Assembly: GCA_015069065.1 (NCBI GenBank)
Contig: SVJI01000012.1
Location: forward strand, 1-18,683
DNA length: 18,683 nucleotides
Direction: 5' to 3'
Source of the DNA: Oscillospiraceae bacterium
GTDB taxonomy: Bacteria > Bacillota > Clostridia > UMGS1883
Part shown: in pieces, positions 6,523 through 13,672 of the stretch
How the letters are laid out: each line of letters starts with the position of its first letter
Position numbering within the stretch: the first letter of the stretch is position 1
Made by a program: the position numbers and the translations under genes
Notes under the pieces: model-generated
Database searches by the model: none
The model's input: the letters and a program-made list of their open reading frames with translations, nothing else
Told to the model about the DNA's origin: nothing

Positions 6523-7232
6523 CGTGCCACCTCTATTGCCTTTTTAAGGTCTATATCCCCTGTATAAATCGCCTTACCTACAATAGCACCGTATATATCC
6601 ATTTCTCTGAGTGCTTTAACATCATCGATGGTAGATACTCCGCCCGACGCTACTATATCCATGGAGAATTTTTCAGATAATGTTTTATACAGTTCACGAT
6701 TTGTTCCGCGCATCGCACCGTCGCGGGAAATATCGGTACATATAACGGTTTTTACACCTAAATTCTGCATTTTGGCGAGGAAATCCATTCCCGAAACATT
6801 GCTTGTTTCAAGCCAGCCTTTAACGGCAACCTGCCCGTCCTTAAGGTCAGCCCCTACGGCAATTTTATCACCGTATTTTTTGCATACGCTTTCGAGAAAG
6901 TCAGGGTCATTCAACGCCGCTGTTCCCAGTATCACACGCATAACTCCTGCATCAATATAGCGTGCCACCGTTTCCTCGTTTCTGATGCCGCCGCCTATTT
7001 CCACATTAAGACCGCTGTTTTTCGCAACAGAGGCAACAATGTCAAAGTTAGGAGTTGTGCCATCCTTAGCCCCCTCAAGGTCAACCATATGGATATACTC
7101 TGCCCCCGCGTTCTTAAACCCCATCGCAACCTCGAGAGGGTTTTCGCTATATACGGTCATTTGCGCATAGTCGCCCTTATACAGGCGCACCGCTTTCTTT
7201 TCATATAAATCTATCGCCGGAAATATTAGCAT
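6519..7232 (-). CDS. hisA: ProFAR isomerase
   Basis: HisA isomerises ProFAR to PRFAR by an Amadori rearrangement. The 237-residue barrel is homologous to HisF. Catalytic aspartates are D8 (PAIDLY) and probably D129 (VGADLKDG), with IGGGIR (79-84) and TDISRDG (166-172) as phosphate-binding and active-site loops. It has the normal length. AAAGGA lies about 9 nt before the ATG, and the 25-nt gap after hisH is the longest in the operon. Bifunctional PriA (HisA/TrpF) exists in actinobacteria; nothing here suggests it. Confidence 0.96.
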   Translation of the reverse strand: MLIFPAIDLYEKKAVRLYKGDYAQMTVYSENPLEVAMGFKNAGAEYIHMVDLEGAKDGTTPNFDIVASVAKNSGLNVEIGGGIRNEETVARYIDAGVMRVILGTAALNDPDFLESVCKKYGDKIAVGADLKDGQVAVKGWLETSNVSGMDFLAKMQNLGVKTVICTDISRDGAMRGTNRELYKTLSEKFSMDIVASGGVSTIDDVKALREMDIYGAIVGKAIYTGDIDLKKAIEVAR

Positions 7233-7257
7233 TTTATTTTATCCTTTCATTTTGCAT

Positions 7258-7869
7258 TTAAAGCATTTCGGCAAATGCTTTAAGAATAGCAAGCCCTGCT
7301 TTGCCGCTCTTTTCGGGGTGGAACTGGCATCCGTAGACACTTCCTGCCTCTGCCGAAGCAGTAAGCTCACATCCGTATTCGGCTGTTGCACTGACATTTT
7401 CATCACACTCTGCAGCATAGTAGGAATGGACGAAATAGACACAATCACCATCGTTTATATATTTAAACAGAGGTGTCTTTTTCTTCATGATAAGAGGATT
7501 CCAGCCTATATGCGGAATACTCAGCCCCTCGCCTATAACATCGGCAATAGGTCGGATTTCACCCTTTATAAGACCAAGTCCCTCATATTCTCCGTACTCG
7601 TAGCTCTTGTCAAAAAGAAGCTGCATACCAAGACATATTCCCAAAATAGGTTTACCCTTTTTTGCTTCTTCAATTATCACCTTGTCAAGTCCGCTGTCGG
7701 AAAGCTTCTTTCGCGCATCACGAAAAGCACCTACCCCAGGCAGAATAATTTTATCCGCTGAGCGAAGTACATCCGCATCCCCTGTAACAACACTTTGTAC
7801 ACCTATGGTATCCAAAGAACTTTTTATAGAAAACAGATTACCTACACCGTAGTCAGTTATTGCAATCAT
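7258..7869 (-). CDS. hisH: Imidazole glycerol phosphate synthase glutaminase subunit
   Basis: HisH is the class I glutamine amidotransferase that supplies ammonia to HisF. The 203-residue protein has the nucleophile C79 in GICLGMQLL and the H184/E186 pair in CQFHPEKSG, completing the triad. The oxyanion region PGVGAF is at residues 44-49. It overlaps the hisB stop by 4 nt (ATGA), so expression is coupled. Confidence 0.97.
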   Translation of the reverse strand: MIAITDYGVGNLFSIKSSLDTIGVQSVVTGDADVLRSADKIILPGVGAFRDARKKLSDSGLDKVIIEEAKKGKPILGICLGMQLLFDKSYEYGEYEGLGLIKGEIRPIADVIGEGLSIPHIGWNPLIMKKKTPLFKYINDGDCVYFVHSYYAAECDENVSATAEYGCELTASAEAGSVYGCQFHPEKSGKAGLAILKAFAEML

Positions 7870-8453
7870 AAGATTCCCTTTGTAGACGGAATTTCGTCCT
7901 TTACCTCCGCATCAATTTTCACAGCGGTACGCATCACACGCGCAACCGCCTTGAACGCACCCTCAATAATATGATGAGAATTGCGCCCTGCAAGCTGTTT
8001 TATATGCAAAGTAAGATTTGCCTTTTTTGCAAAAGCTTCAAAAAACTCATGCACAAGCTCCGTATCAAAATCCCCGACCTTTTTCGAGGGGATATCCATA
8101 TCAAAGTAAAGTCCTCCCCTGCCGGAAATATCAACTGCCGACATGATAAGTGATTCATCCATGGGGAGAATTATATCACCGTAACGTACAATGCCCCTGC
8201 ACTCGCCAAGAGCCTCCTTAAATGCCTGTCCCAGTGCAATGCCGATATCCTCAACTGTGTGGTGATAATCTACATGGGTATCTCCCTGACAAAGCACAGA
8301 GAGAGTAAATCTGCCGTGTTTTGCAAAAAGCTCAAGCATATGGTCAAGGAAGCCGCAGCCTGTTTTTATGACACCCTTTTCACATACGTCAAGGTTAAGA
8401 TTCAGCTTAATATCTGTTTCTCCTGTTTTTCTGTTAATTGTAGAATTTCTCAT
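7866..8453 (-). CDS. hisB: Imidazoleglycerol-phosphate dehydratase, monofunctional
   Basis: HisB dehydrates imidazole glycerol phosphate to imidazole acetol phosphate with bound manganese. The 195-residue protein has the metal motifs FLDHML (35-40), HHTVED (64-69) and NSHHIIE (158-164), plus the C-terminal STKG (190-193). No HAD phosphatase domain is fused to it, unlike E. coli HisB. It overlaps the hisC stop by 4 nt. Confidence 0.97.
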   Translation of the reverse strand: MRNSTINRKTGETDIKLNLNLDVCEKGVIKTGCGFLDHMLELFAKHGRFTLSVLCQGDTHVDYHHTVEDIGIALGQAFKEALGECRGIVRYGDIILPMDESLIMSAVDISGRGGLYFDMDIPSKKVGDFDTELVHEFFEAFAKKANLTLHIKQLAGRNSHHIIEGAFKAVARVMRTAVKIDAEVKDEIPSTKGIL

Positions 8454-9505
8454 TTTACTATTCCTCCTATAGTATCAACAAGAGTTTTCATCTGCTCATA
8501 TGTACCGATTGTTATTCTGTTATAATCACAAATTTCCTTTTTATCAAAATGACGTACCAAAATTCCGTTTTCGCGCAGCTTTTGATAAATTTCACTGCCC
8601 GATACCTTAGGGTGCTTTGCAAAAATAAAATTCGTTGTGGAGTCTGTTAATATAAATCCCAGTTTTTCAAGCTCACGCACTGTATATTCACGTGTTTTTA
8701 TAATCTCTTTGCAGTTTGCCCTTGTATATTCTTCGTCTTCTAACACGCCTATACCTGCCGCCATAGTCATTTTGTTTATGTTATAGGGATTGGTCGAATA
8801 TTTTATGGTGTTAAGGTCAGCTATAAGCTCTTTACAGCCTACTCCGAAGCCGAGTCTTGCCCCCGCCATAGAGCGTGACTTTGAAAAGGTCTGTGTTACT
8901 AAAAGATTATCATACTTTTTTGTAAGGGGAACGCAGCTTTCATTTCCGAAATCAACATATGCCTCGTCAATCACAACAATGTTATCGGAATTTGATTTCA
9001 CAATCCTCTCAATCTCTGCTGTAGAAAGTGCTATTCCTGTGGGTGCGTTGGGATTGGCAATAAAAATATTTTTATTTATTCCTATATAATCCCGAGCGTT
9101 AATCGTAAAATCTTCATTCAACGGAATTTGCTCATAGGGCACAGAATTAACATCGGCAAACACCGAATAAAACCCGTATGTTATATCGGGAAAAACACAT
9201 CCATGCTCGCCGTCGCAAAATGCCATAAACGCAAAATTCAAAATTTCATCCGAGCCGTTTGTTACAAGCACATTTTCATACTCCACACCTAAATTCTGCG
9301 CCAATTTTTCCGTAAGTGCACGGCACTGCGGGTCAGGATACAGGTGAAGAAGCTGCGCTGCCTCGCTTGAATAGCGCTGTGCCTTTATGCTGGGGGGGTA
9401 TGGCGATTCGTTGGTGTTCAGCTTAATATACTGCATATCTTTAGGCTGTTCACCCGGAGTATATGGTATTAAATTTTTATGTTTACTACTGAAAAATCTG
9501 CTCAA
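8450..9505 (-). CDS. hisC: Histidinol-phosphate aminotransferase
   Basis: HisC is a PLP-dependent class I/II aminotransferase that converts imidazole acetol phosphate and glutamate to histidinol phosphate. Landmarks in the 351-residue protein are TNES (31-34), NPNAPTG (151-157), D180 in VIDEAYVDF, and the Schiff-base lysine K209 in TFSKSRSMAGARLG, which has an unusual SRS where relatives often have AFG-type residues. The start codon is TTG at 9505, 2 nt after the hisD stop, with GGGGAGA placed correctly; no ATG lies nearby in frame. Such enzymes may also take aromatic substrates, but the operon position argues for histidine. Confidence 0.95.
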   Translation of the reverse strand: MSRFFSSKHKNLIPYTPGEQPKDMQYIKLNTNESPYPPSIKAQRYSSEAAQLLHLYPDPQCRALTEKLAQNLGVEYENVLVTNGSDEILNFAFMAFCDGEHGCVFPDITYGFYSVFADVNSVPYEQIPLNEDFTINARDYIGINKNIFIANPNAPTGIALSTAEIERIVKSNSDNIVVIDEAYVDFGNESCVPLTKKYDNLLVTQTFSKSRSMAGARLGFGVGCKELIADLNTIKYSTNPYNINKMTMAAGIGVLEDEEYTRANCKEIIKTREYTVRELEKLGFILTDSTTNFIFAKHPKVSGSEIYQKLRENGILVRHFDKKEICDYNRITIGTYEQMKTLVDTIGGIVK

Positions 9506-9507
9506 AT

Positions 9508-10785
9508 TTATCTCTCCCCATCACGGATAACGGCACTTTTTGCGTGTGCTCCGAGTCCCTCTGCCATAGCAAATTTATATATATCCTTGCTCACCTTTTT
9601 AAGTGCACTTTCCGTATAATACGTAAACTGAGTTTTCTTTATAAAATCATCCACCGAAAGAGGACTTGAAAAACGTGCCGTGCCGCTGGTGGGCAGAGTG
9701 TGGTTAGTCCCTGCAAAATAATCGCCCAGTGCTTCAGGGCAGTATCTTCCCATGAAGACAGAGCCTGCGTGCTTAACACTGTCAAGATAATCAAAGGGAT
9801 TGTCCAGACACAGCTCCAGATGCTCCGGTGCAATTTCGTTGGAAACCATAATTGCCGTTTCGATATCCTTAACAACAATAATCTTTCCGTTGTTGTCGAT
9901 TGATGTGCGTGCTATCTCCTCCCTCTCTAAAAGGGGGATCTGCTTCTCCAGTTCCTCCGATACCTTTTTAGCGAGCTGAGGACTTTCCGTTACAAGCACT
10001 GCACTTGCCATTTTATCATGTTCTGCCTGAGAAAGCAAGTCTGCCGCAACAAATGCAGGATTGCTTTTTCCGTCTGCAATTACGAGTATCTCACTCGGGC
10101 CTGCAATCATGTCAATGGAAACCTTACCAAAAACCTGTTTTTTCGCCTCGGCTACAAAGGCATTTCCGGGACCTACAATCTTATCAACCTTTGGAACAGA
10201 CTCTGTACCGTAAGCCAGTGCGGCAATTGCCTGTGCGCCACCTGTTTTAAACACCTTTGTAACCCCGCCGATTTTTGCCGCTGCAAGAATTACAGGGTTA
10301 ACCTTACCGCCCTTTGCAGGGGTGGTAATCACAATTTCACTGCAACCTGCTATTTTCGCAGGAACTGCATTCATAAGCACACTGGAGGGATATGCCGCCG
10401 TACCGCCCGGTACATAAAGACCTGCTTTTTCAATAGGGATAATCTTCTGACCTGTTACAATGCCCTCCTCTTCGTTTATAATAAAGCTCTGCCTTACCTG
10501 TCTTTTATGGAAGTTCTCAATATTTTTCGCCGCTTTTTTGAGGATTTCAATAAGCTCGGGAGACACGGTTTTCATGGCGTCCTCATATTCTTCCTCGCTT
10601 ACAAGCAGATTTTCAGGCGCACCGCCGTCAAACTTATCTGCATATTCTAAAAGTGCCTTATCTCCGTTTTTCTTTACATTTTCTATGGTTTCGGAAACCG
10701 TCTTTTCAATGGCGGACGTATCCTCAATATCACGCGCAAAGATTTCATCTATACTGATTTCTTCATAATTATATATCTTAATCAT
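9508..10785 (-). CDS. hisD: Histidinol dehydrogenase
   Basis: HisD oxidises histidinol to histidine in two NAD-dependent steps using zinc. I take the start at 10785, giving 425 residues. It is preceded by AAAGGAG and overlaps the hisG stop by 8 nt; the frame runs further upstream but only into hisG coding sequence. Visible features are the phosphate/NAD region GGAQAIAALAYGT (182-194), GPGNAFVAEAKK (205-216), zinc ligands Q253 and H256 (QAEHD), D355 and H414 (LGAHAKS), and the catalytic E321-H322 (EHLEL). Length and motifs are normal. Confidence 0.96.
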   Translation of the reverse strand: MIKIYNYEEISIDEIFARDIEDTSAIEKTVSETIENVKKNGDKALLEYADKFDGGAPENLLVSEEEYEDAMKTVSPELIEILKKAAKNIENFHKRQVRQSFIINEEEGIVTGQKIIPIEKAGLYVPGGTAAYPSSVLMNAVPAKIAGCSEIVITTPAKGGKVNPVILAAAKIGGVTKVFKTGGAQAIAALAYGTESVPKVDKIVGPGNAFVAEAKKQVFGKVSIDMIAGPSEILVIADGKSNPAFVAADLLSQAEHDKMASAVLVTESPQLAKKVSEELEKQIPLLEREEIARTSIDNNGKIIVVKDIETAIMVSNEIAPEHLELCLDNPFDYLDSVKHAGSVFMGRYCPEALGDYFAGTNHTLPTSGTARFSSPLSVDDFIKKTQFTYYTESALKKVSKDIYKFAMAEGLGAHAKSAVIRDGER

Positions 10786-11428
10786 TTTTGTTCTCCTTTT
10801 CGGAAACATATTCCTCAATAGCCGCCGCAATTTTAGAAATAACATCATTCCTGAATTTGTAGCTGACCTTGTTGGAAATAAGGCGGGCACTTATAGGTAC
10901 TACCGTTTCATAAGGACGAAGGTTGTTTTCCTTAAGAGTTGTCCCTGTTTCCACAATATCAACAATAACATCGGAAAGTCCCAGTATGGGAGCAATTTCA
11001 ATGGAGCCGTTAAGCTTAATAATATCAATTTCACGGCTCAATGAGCTGTAATATTTCTTTGTAATATTCGGGAATTTTGTTGCCACACGAAGAGTTTTTT
11101 CGGGATTGTCCACAAAATCGTTTTTTGCGGCTACCGCCATACGGCAAACACCCATTTTCAGGTCACAAAGCTCATAAACATCGGGGTTGTATTCCAAAAG
11201 GATATCCTTTCCCGCTACGCCGATATCTGCCGCACCTCTTTCAACATAAATTGCGACATCCGAGGGCTTTACCCAAAAATACCTTACGCCTGTTTCTTCA
11301 TTTTCAAATATGAGCTTTCGGTTGTTTTCACGGATTGAAGGACAGCCGTAACCTGCTTTTTCAAAGATATCATAAACCTTTTCGCCCAGTCTTCCTTTAG
11401 GGAGAGCAATGTTAAGCATATTATCCAT
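10778..11428 (-). CDS. hisG: ATP phosphoribosyltransferase, short form catalytic subunit
   Basis: HisG joins ATP and PRPP to phosphoribosyl-ATP, the committed step. At 216 residues it is the short HisG(S) type. It lacks the C-terminal histidine-binding ACT-like domain and depends on HisZ, which is encoded immediately upstream. Seen motifs are the N-terminal IALPKGRLG (7-15), RGAADIGVAGKD (64-75) and the PRPP-binding DIVETGTTL (157-165). The ATG at 11428 overlaps the hisZ stop by 8 nt. A second ATG three codons later is possible. Feedback inhibition by histidine is expected to act through the HisZ complex. Confidence 0.95.
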   Translation of the reverse strand: MDNMLNIALPKGRLGEKVYDIFEKAGYGCPSIRENNRKLIFENEETGVRYFWVKPSDVAIYVERGAADIGVAGKDILLEYNPDVYELCDLKMGVCRMAVAAKNDFVDNPEKTLRVATKFPNITKKYYSSLSREIDIIKLNGSIEIAPILGLSDVIVDIVETGTTLKENNLRPYETVVPISARLISNKVSYKFRNDVISKIAAAIEEYVSEKENKND

Positions 11429-12539
11429 TTACGATTTCGCCGCCTTTCAACACCCTGCACAGCCTTTTATAACGGATTATGTCAGTATCTCTCTTTTGAA
11501 TGTTTACGCTTTCTCCGTTGTTTTTCAAGCTGTCTGCCGCTTTTTTTATGAGGTCATATGATACGCCGTCCTCATAGGTCAGAAGCACATCACAGTCATA
11601 CTGCTTATTGGTGGTGTCAATTCTTTCCAGCATGTCGGAATATACTGCAAAGCCGATTGCACCGCCGGCCTTTCCCATTTCTTTTAAAAGGTTGTCATAT
11701 CTTCCCCCTGAAAGCACACTTTTGGGAAGCTTATCAACATAACCGCGGAAAACTATTCCGTTGTAATACTTCGTATCACCTATAATTGAAAAATCTATAA
11801 AGATATTATCTGCCATATTACAGAGGGAGAGATTTTCAACGAGTCTTTTAAGCTCTGCCGCTGAATCAATCATTTCACGGTTTACGCAAAGCTTCTCAAG
11901 CTTTGATATGACATCCGTTGCCTTTCCCGAAAGCTCGCAAAGGCTTACCGCAATATCACATATGGCACTGCCTACTCCGTTTTCCTCACAAAGAGCGCGA
12001 AGTGCAAAGCTGTTTTTATCCCCGAAAAGTGAAAGAATCTTCTTTTCAGTTTCATCATTTACACCCGCTGCACCTAAAAGCCCCTTTATGATACCTACAG
12101 AGGAAATATCCAGAATGTAATTTTCACTTAAGGTTTCAAGGCTCTTTATAGCCAGAGCCACAACCTCACACTCATCAATCTCACTGATTTCTCCCATACA
12201 TTCAATGCCTGACTGCATAATTTCCTTTATTTCATGAGTGGTTTTGTCAGGACGGTAAACATTTTCATTATAATAAACCTTGCTTACACCGCCCTCCGCC
12301 CCTTTATAATTTTTTATAATAGATAGGGTTACATCAGGCTTAAGAGCGAGAAGTCTTCCGCTTAAATCCGTAAAAGACACGATGTTTTCGCTCCCCACAA
12401 AATTGCGGTTTTTTACATACATATCATATTCTTCAAAGCGGCTCATTTTAAAAGGCATATATCCGCTTTCGTGATAAAGCGACCTTAAAGCATACATGAT
12501 TTTTTCTTCAGTTTTTAAAATGTTGTCATTCAGTGTCAT
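11421..12539 (-). CDS. hisZ: HisZ, regulatory subunit of ATP phosphoribosyltransferase
   Basis: HisZ is a histidyl-tRNA-synthetase-like paralogue without aminoacylation activity. It forms a hetero-octamer with short HisG and confers histidine feedback. The 372-residue protein shows the class II synthetase fold: KPDVT (67-71), the motif 2 region around VYRPDKTTHEIKEIMQSGIE (94-113), YYNGIVFRGY (258-267) and GGRYDNL (278-284). It is shorter than HisRS and has no intact C-terminal anticodon-binding domain. Together with the adjoining short hisG this separates it from hisS. It is the first gene of the operon. Its ATG is preceded by AAGGA at 10 nt and by a promoter with an operator-like palindrome. 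Confidence 0.93.
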   Translation of the reverse strand: MTLNDNILKTEEKIMYALRSLYHESGYMPFKMSRFEEYDMYVKNRNFVGSENIVSFTDLSGRLLALKPDVTLSIIKNYKGAEGGVSKVYYNENVYRPDKTTHEIKEIMQSGIECMGEISEIDECEVVALAIKSLETLSENYILDISSVGIIKGLLGAAGVNDETEKKILSLFGDKNSFALRALCEENGVGSAICDIAVSLCELSGKATDVISKLEKLCVNREMIDSAAELKRLVENLSLCNMADNIFIDFSIIGDTKYYNGIVFRGYVDKLPKSVLSGGRYDNLLKEMGKAGGAIGFAVYSDMLERIDTTNKQYDCDVLLTYEDGVSYDLIKKAADSLKNNGESVNIQKRDTDIIRYKRLCRVLKGGEIVNG

Positions 12540-12578
12540 TAAGACTCATTCCTTGCTTATTATCAATTTCACTTTAGC

Positions 12579-12607
12579 ATTTTACCACGGTAAAGCGGTA
12601 AAGTCAA
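12579..12607 (-). promoter_or_regulatory. Main promoter of the his operon
   Basis: On the minus strand: TTGACT, 17-nt spacer, TAAAAT. The expected start is near 12572, leaving a leader of only about 33 nt before hisZ. That is too short for a T-box or a classical attenuator, so control probably acts at initiation. Confidence 0.75.
12581..12603. promoter_or_regulatory. Operator-like palindrome and half-site in the his promoter
   Basis: A perfect 14-bp dyad, TTTACC-AC-GGTAAA (12581-12594), overlaps the -10 and spacer. An extra half-site follows, so CGGTAAAG occurs twice in tandem (12588-12595 and 12596-12603). A bound repressor would block polymerase. The cognate protein is not encoded in the window. 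A TrpR-like YerC/HisR-type histidine regulator is one candidate from general knowledge, unproven here. Confidence 0.6.
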
Positions 12608-12631
12608 TAGCAATTTTAAAAATACCGTATA

Positions 12632-12660
12632 ATTTTAGCACAAATCCTATCTATAATCAA
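12632..12660 (-). promoter_or_regulatory. Possible second upstream his promoter
   Basis: On the minus strand: TTGATT, 17-nt spacer, TAAAAT. A transcript starting near 12625 would cross the operator and reach hisZ with a leader of about 85 nt. The surrounding DNA is very A/T-rich, so a chance match is possible. The rest of 12608-12713 holds only A/T-rich spacer, part of which may act as an UP element for the divergent promoter at 12714. Confidence 0.35.
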
Positions 12661-12713
12661 GTTTTTTTGCAAATACATATTACCCATTTTGTTTAATAAA
12701 ATTTTTAAAACAG

Positions 12714-12742
12714 TTGACAAAATAGGTTTTCCCATGTATAAT
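12714..12742 (+). promoter_or_regulatory. Consensus promoter of the antisense RNA
   Basis: TTGACA, 17-nt spacer, TATAAT: a perfect match to the sigma-A consensus, with an A/T-rich region just upstream. It directs a short plus-strand transcript starting near 12749 that has no convincing ORF and ends at the hairpin at 12797-12836. Confidence 0.85.
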
Positions 12743-12748
12743 AGACAT

Positions 12749-12836
12749 AGAAAAAGGCAAGACCTTAAACGGTTATGCCAAATAAATATCGTTTATAAAA
12801 AATAACGCACTACTTGGCGGTGGGCGTTATTTTTTT
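12749..12836 (+). ncRNA. Candidate antisense RNA antitoxin (~88 nt)
   Basis: The predicted RNA runs from a perfect promoter to an intrinsic terminator. A 5' stem-loop is visible at 12756-12779 (GGCA with TGCC outside, ACC with GGT inside, separated by a small internal loop). The 3' half overlaps, in antisense, the last codons and terminator of the 22-aa peptide gene. This layout, a short stable RNA convergent with a tiny hydrophobic peptide mRNA, is that of type I antitoxins such as RatA (txpA), SR4 (bsrG) and RNA II (fst). Complementarity outside the shared 3' region is small: CCTTA against the peptide's Shine-Dalgarno stretch TAAGG. Confidence 0.7.
12797..12836. terminator. Bidirectional terminator shared by toxin mRNA and antisense RNA
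   Basis: The 12-bp stem AAAAAATAACGC (12797-12808) pairs with GCGTTATTTTTT (12824-12835) around a 15-nt loop. It has T runs in both directions, so it can end both convergent transcripts and gives them complementary 3' stem-loops. The TAA stop of the peptide ORF (12827-12829) lies in the stem. Confidence 0.85.
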
Positions 12837-12895
12837 ATGGAAATTACTAAAAGCAACAAAATAATCATAAATGATATTATGTATTCATTATCCAT
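12827..12895 (-). CDS. 22-aa hydrophobic peptide, candidate type I toxin
   Basis: An ATG-to-TAA frame of 22 codons is preceded by a near-perfect Shine-Dalgarno site, AAGGAGGTGATTGCT. The product has an acidic start (MDNEY), a run of about 15 hydrophobic residues (ISFMIILLLLVISI, residues 7-20) and a KK end, the form of small membrane-active toxins of the TxpA/Fst/BsrG kind. It has its own promoter (12991-13019) and a leader of about 90 nt that begins with a stem-loop. An antisense RNA gene converges on its 3' end. I cannot assign a named family. A harmless membrane microprotein is the alternative, but the antisense arrangement favours a toxin. It is independent of the flanking his and dpa genes in function. 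Confidence 0.75.
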   Translation of the reverse strand: MDNEYIISFMIILLLLVISIKK

Positions 12896-12965
12896 AGCAA
12901 TCACCTCCTTATACAAGAGATGATAGCATAACCGCCCAGCTTTTACACTGTTTTCAGTCTTACCT

Positions 12966-12987
12966 TTTGTCGGATTTGCCCGACAAA
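12966..12987 (-). other. 5' stem-loop of the toxin-like mRNA
   Basis: The inverted repeat TTTGTCGG (12966-12973) with CCGACAAA (12980-12987), 6-nt loop, lies at or within a few nt of the predicted 5' end (about 12984-12988). At least the inner 5 bp should form in the RNA. Such 5' structures stabilise several type I toxin mRNAs or delay their translation; the role here is inference. Confidence 0.55.
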
Positions 12988-12990
12988 TAG

Positions 12991-13019
12991 ATTATACAAC
13001 ATATTTTATATTATATCAA
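12991..13019 (-). promoter_or_regulatory. Promoter of the 22-aa peptide gene
   Basis: On the minus strand: TTGATA, 17-nt spacer, TATAAT. The predicted mRNA runs from near 12984 to the terminator at 12797, about 190 nt in all. Confidence 0.75.
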
Positions 13020-13059
13020 TATCTTTTTATAAAACTTCCACTAAGTTGCAAAAAATAAA

Positions 13060-13085
13060 GGGGGGATGTATTTTTTACATCCCCT
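13060..13085 (-). terminator. Terminator after dpaB
   Basis: The 9-bp stem GGGGATGTA (13062-13070) with TACATCCCC (13076-13084), 5-nt loop, is followed on the minus strand by a T-rich tract (TTTATTTTT). It begins a few nt after the dpaB stop and separates dpaAB from the toxin-like locus. Confidence 0.85.
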
Positions 13086-13091
13086 ATCTTT

Positions 13092-13670
13092 TCACATCAG
13101 TACAGGTTGAAATTGTTTTCCCTTGAGGGCGCTTTCCACTGCGGGAAGAAGATACTCCCACTTTGCAACCAGCGAATTATTCTTCCCCACAGGGTCATCC
13201 TGCCCGAAAGGAACAAAGTATATATTTTTCGTATTAAGAAGCTGCCCTATATTCTTCGCACTTGCACCCAGTCCGTCATTGGTGGAGGGAGCAATAATTA
13301 CAGGGCAGTTGTTGCGCAGAGTTGCCTTTGCACTAAGCATAACACATCCGTCATTTATTCCGGCGGCAAGCTTTCCCAGAGTATTTCCCGTACAGGGCGC
13401 AATTACGAGGGCATCTATCAGCTTTTTCGGCCCGATAGGCTCTGCCTGAGTAACTGTGGAAATGATTTTCCTGCCGCATATATCCTCAATTTCATTTATA
13501 AAATCCTTGCATTTCCCAAACCGTGTGTCGGTAGAATAGACAGTTTCACTCATAATGGGGAAAATGTCGTATCCCTTTTCTTTTACCGAGCGCATGGTAT
13601 CCGTTACAATCCGCATGGTACAAAACGAGCCGGTAAATGCAAAACCTAACCGCATACTACACGCATCCAT
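13092..13670 (-). CDS. dpaB: Dipicolinate synthase subunit B
   Basis: DpaB (SpoVFB) is the flavoprotein-like subunit of dipicolinate synthase, which oxidises dihydrodipicolinate-pathway intermediates to dipicolinic acid in the sporulating mother cell. The 192-residue product contains the flavoprotein-type phosphate loop FTGSFCT (12-18), the family's NTDTRFGK-like segment (STDTRFGK, 46-53), VIAPCTGNTLGKLA, KATLRNNCPVIIAPSTNDGLG and IYFVPFGQDDP. The start at 13670 has AGGTGA seven nt upstream, inside the end of dpaA; an internal ATG at codon 6 is less well placed. It starts 2 nt after the dpaA stop. Its presence indicates an endospore former that uses the dpaAB route; clostridia lacking it use an Etf-based one. 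Confidence 0.95.
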   Translation of the reverse strand: MDACSMRLGFAFTGSFCTMRIVTDTMRSVKEKGYDIFPIMSETVYSTDTRFGKCKDFINEIEDICGRKIISTVTQAEPIGPKKLIDALVIAPCTGNTLGKLAAGINDGCVMLSAKATLRNNCPVIIAPSTNDGLGASAKNIGQLLNTKNIYFVPFGQDDPVGKNNSLVAKWEYLLPAVESALKGKQFQPVLM

Positions 13671-13672
13671 AT

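Noticed and set aside
10786..10890. 35-codon N-terminal extension of HisD
   Set aside because: It lies wholly within hisG; the ATG at 10785 has a good RBS and matches the normal HisD N terminus.
12540..12610. T-box or histidine attenuator in front of hisZ
   Set aside because: The leader from the main promoter is only about 33 nt; no T-box core and no terminator/antiterminator pair are visible.
12602..12688. 23-codon minus-strand ORF (MGNMYLQKN...) upstream of hisZ as a his leader peptide
   Set aside because: No Shine-Dalgarno site, no run of histidine codons, and it ends before the main his promoter.
13107..13649. 180-codon open frame on plus opposite dpaB
   Set aside because: It is antisense to a clear dpaB, lacks a convincing RBS and has no recognisable motif; a compositional shadow.
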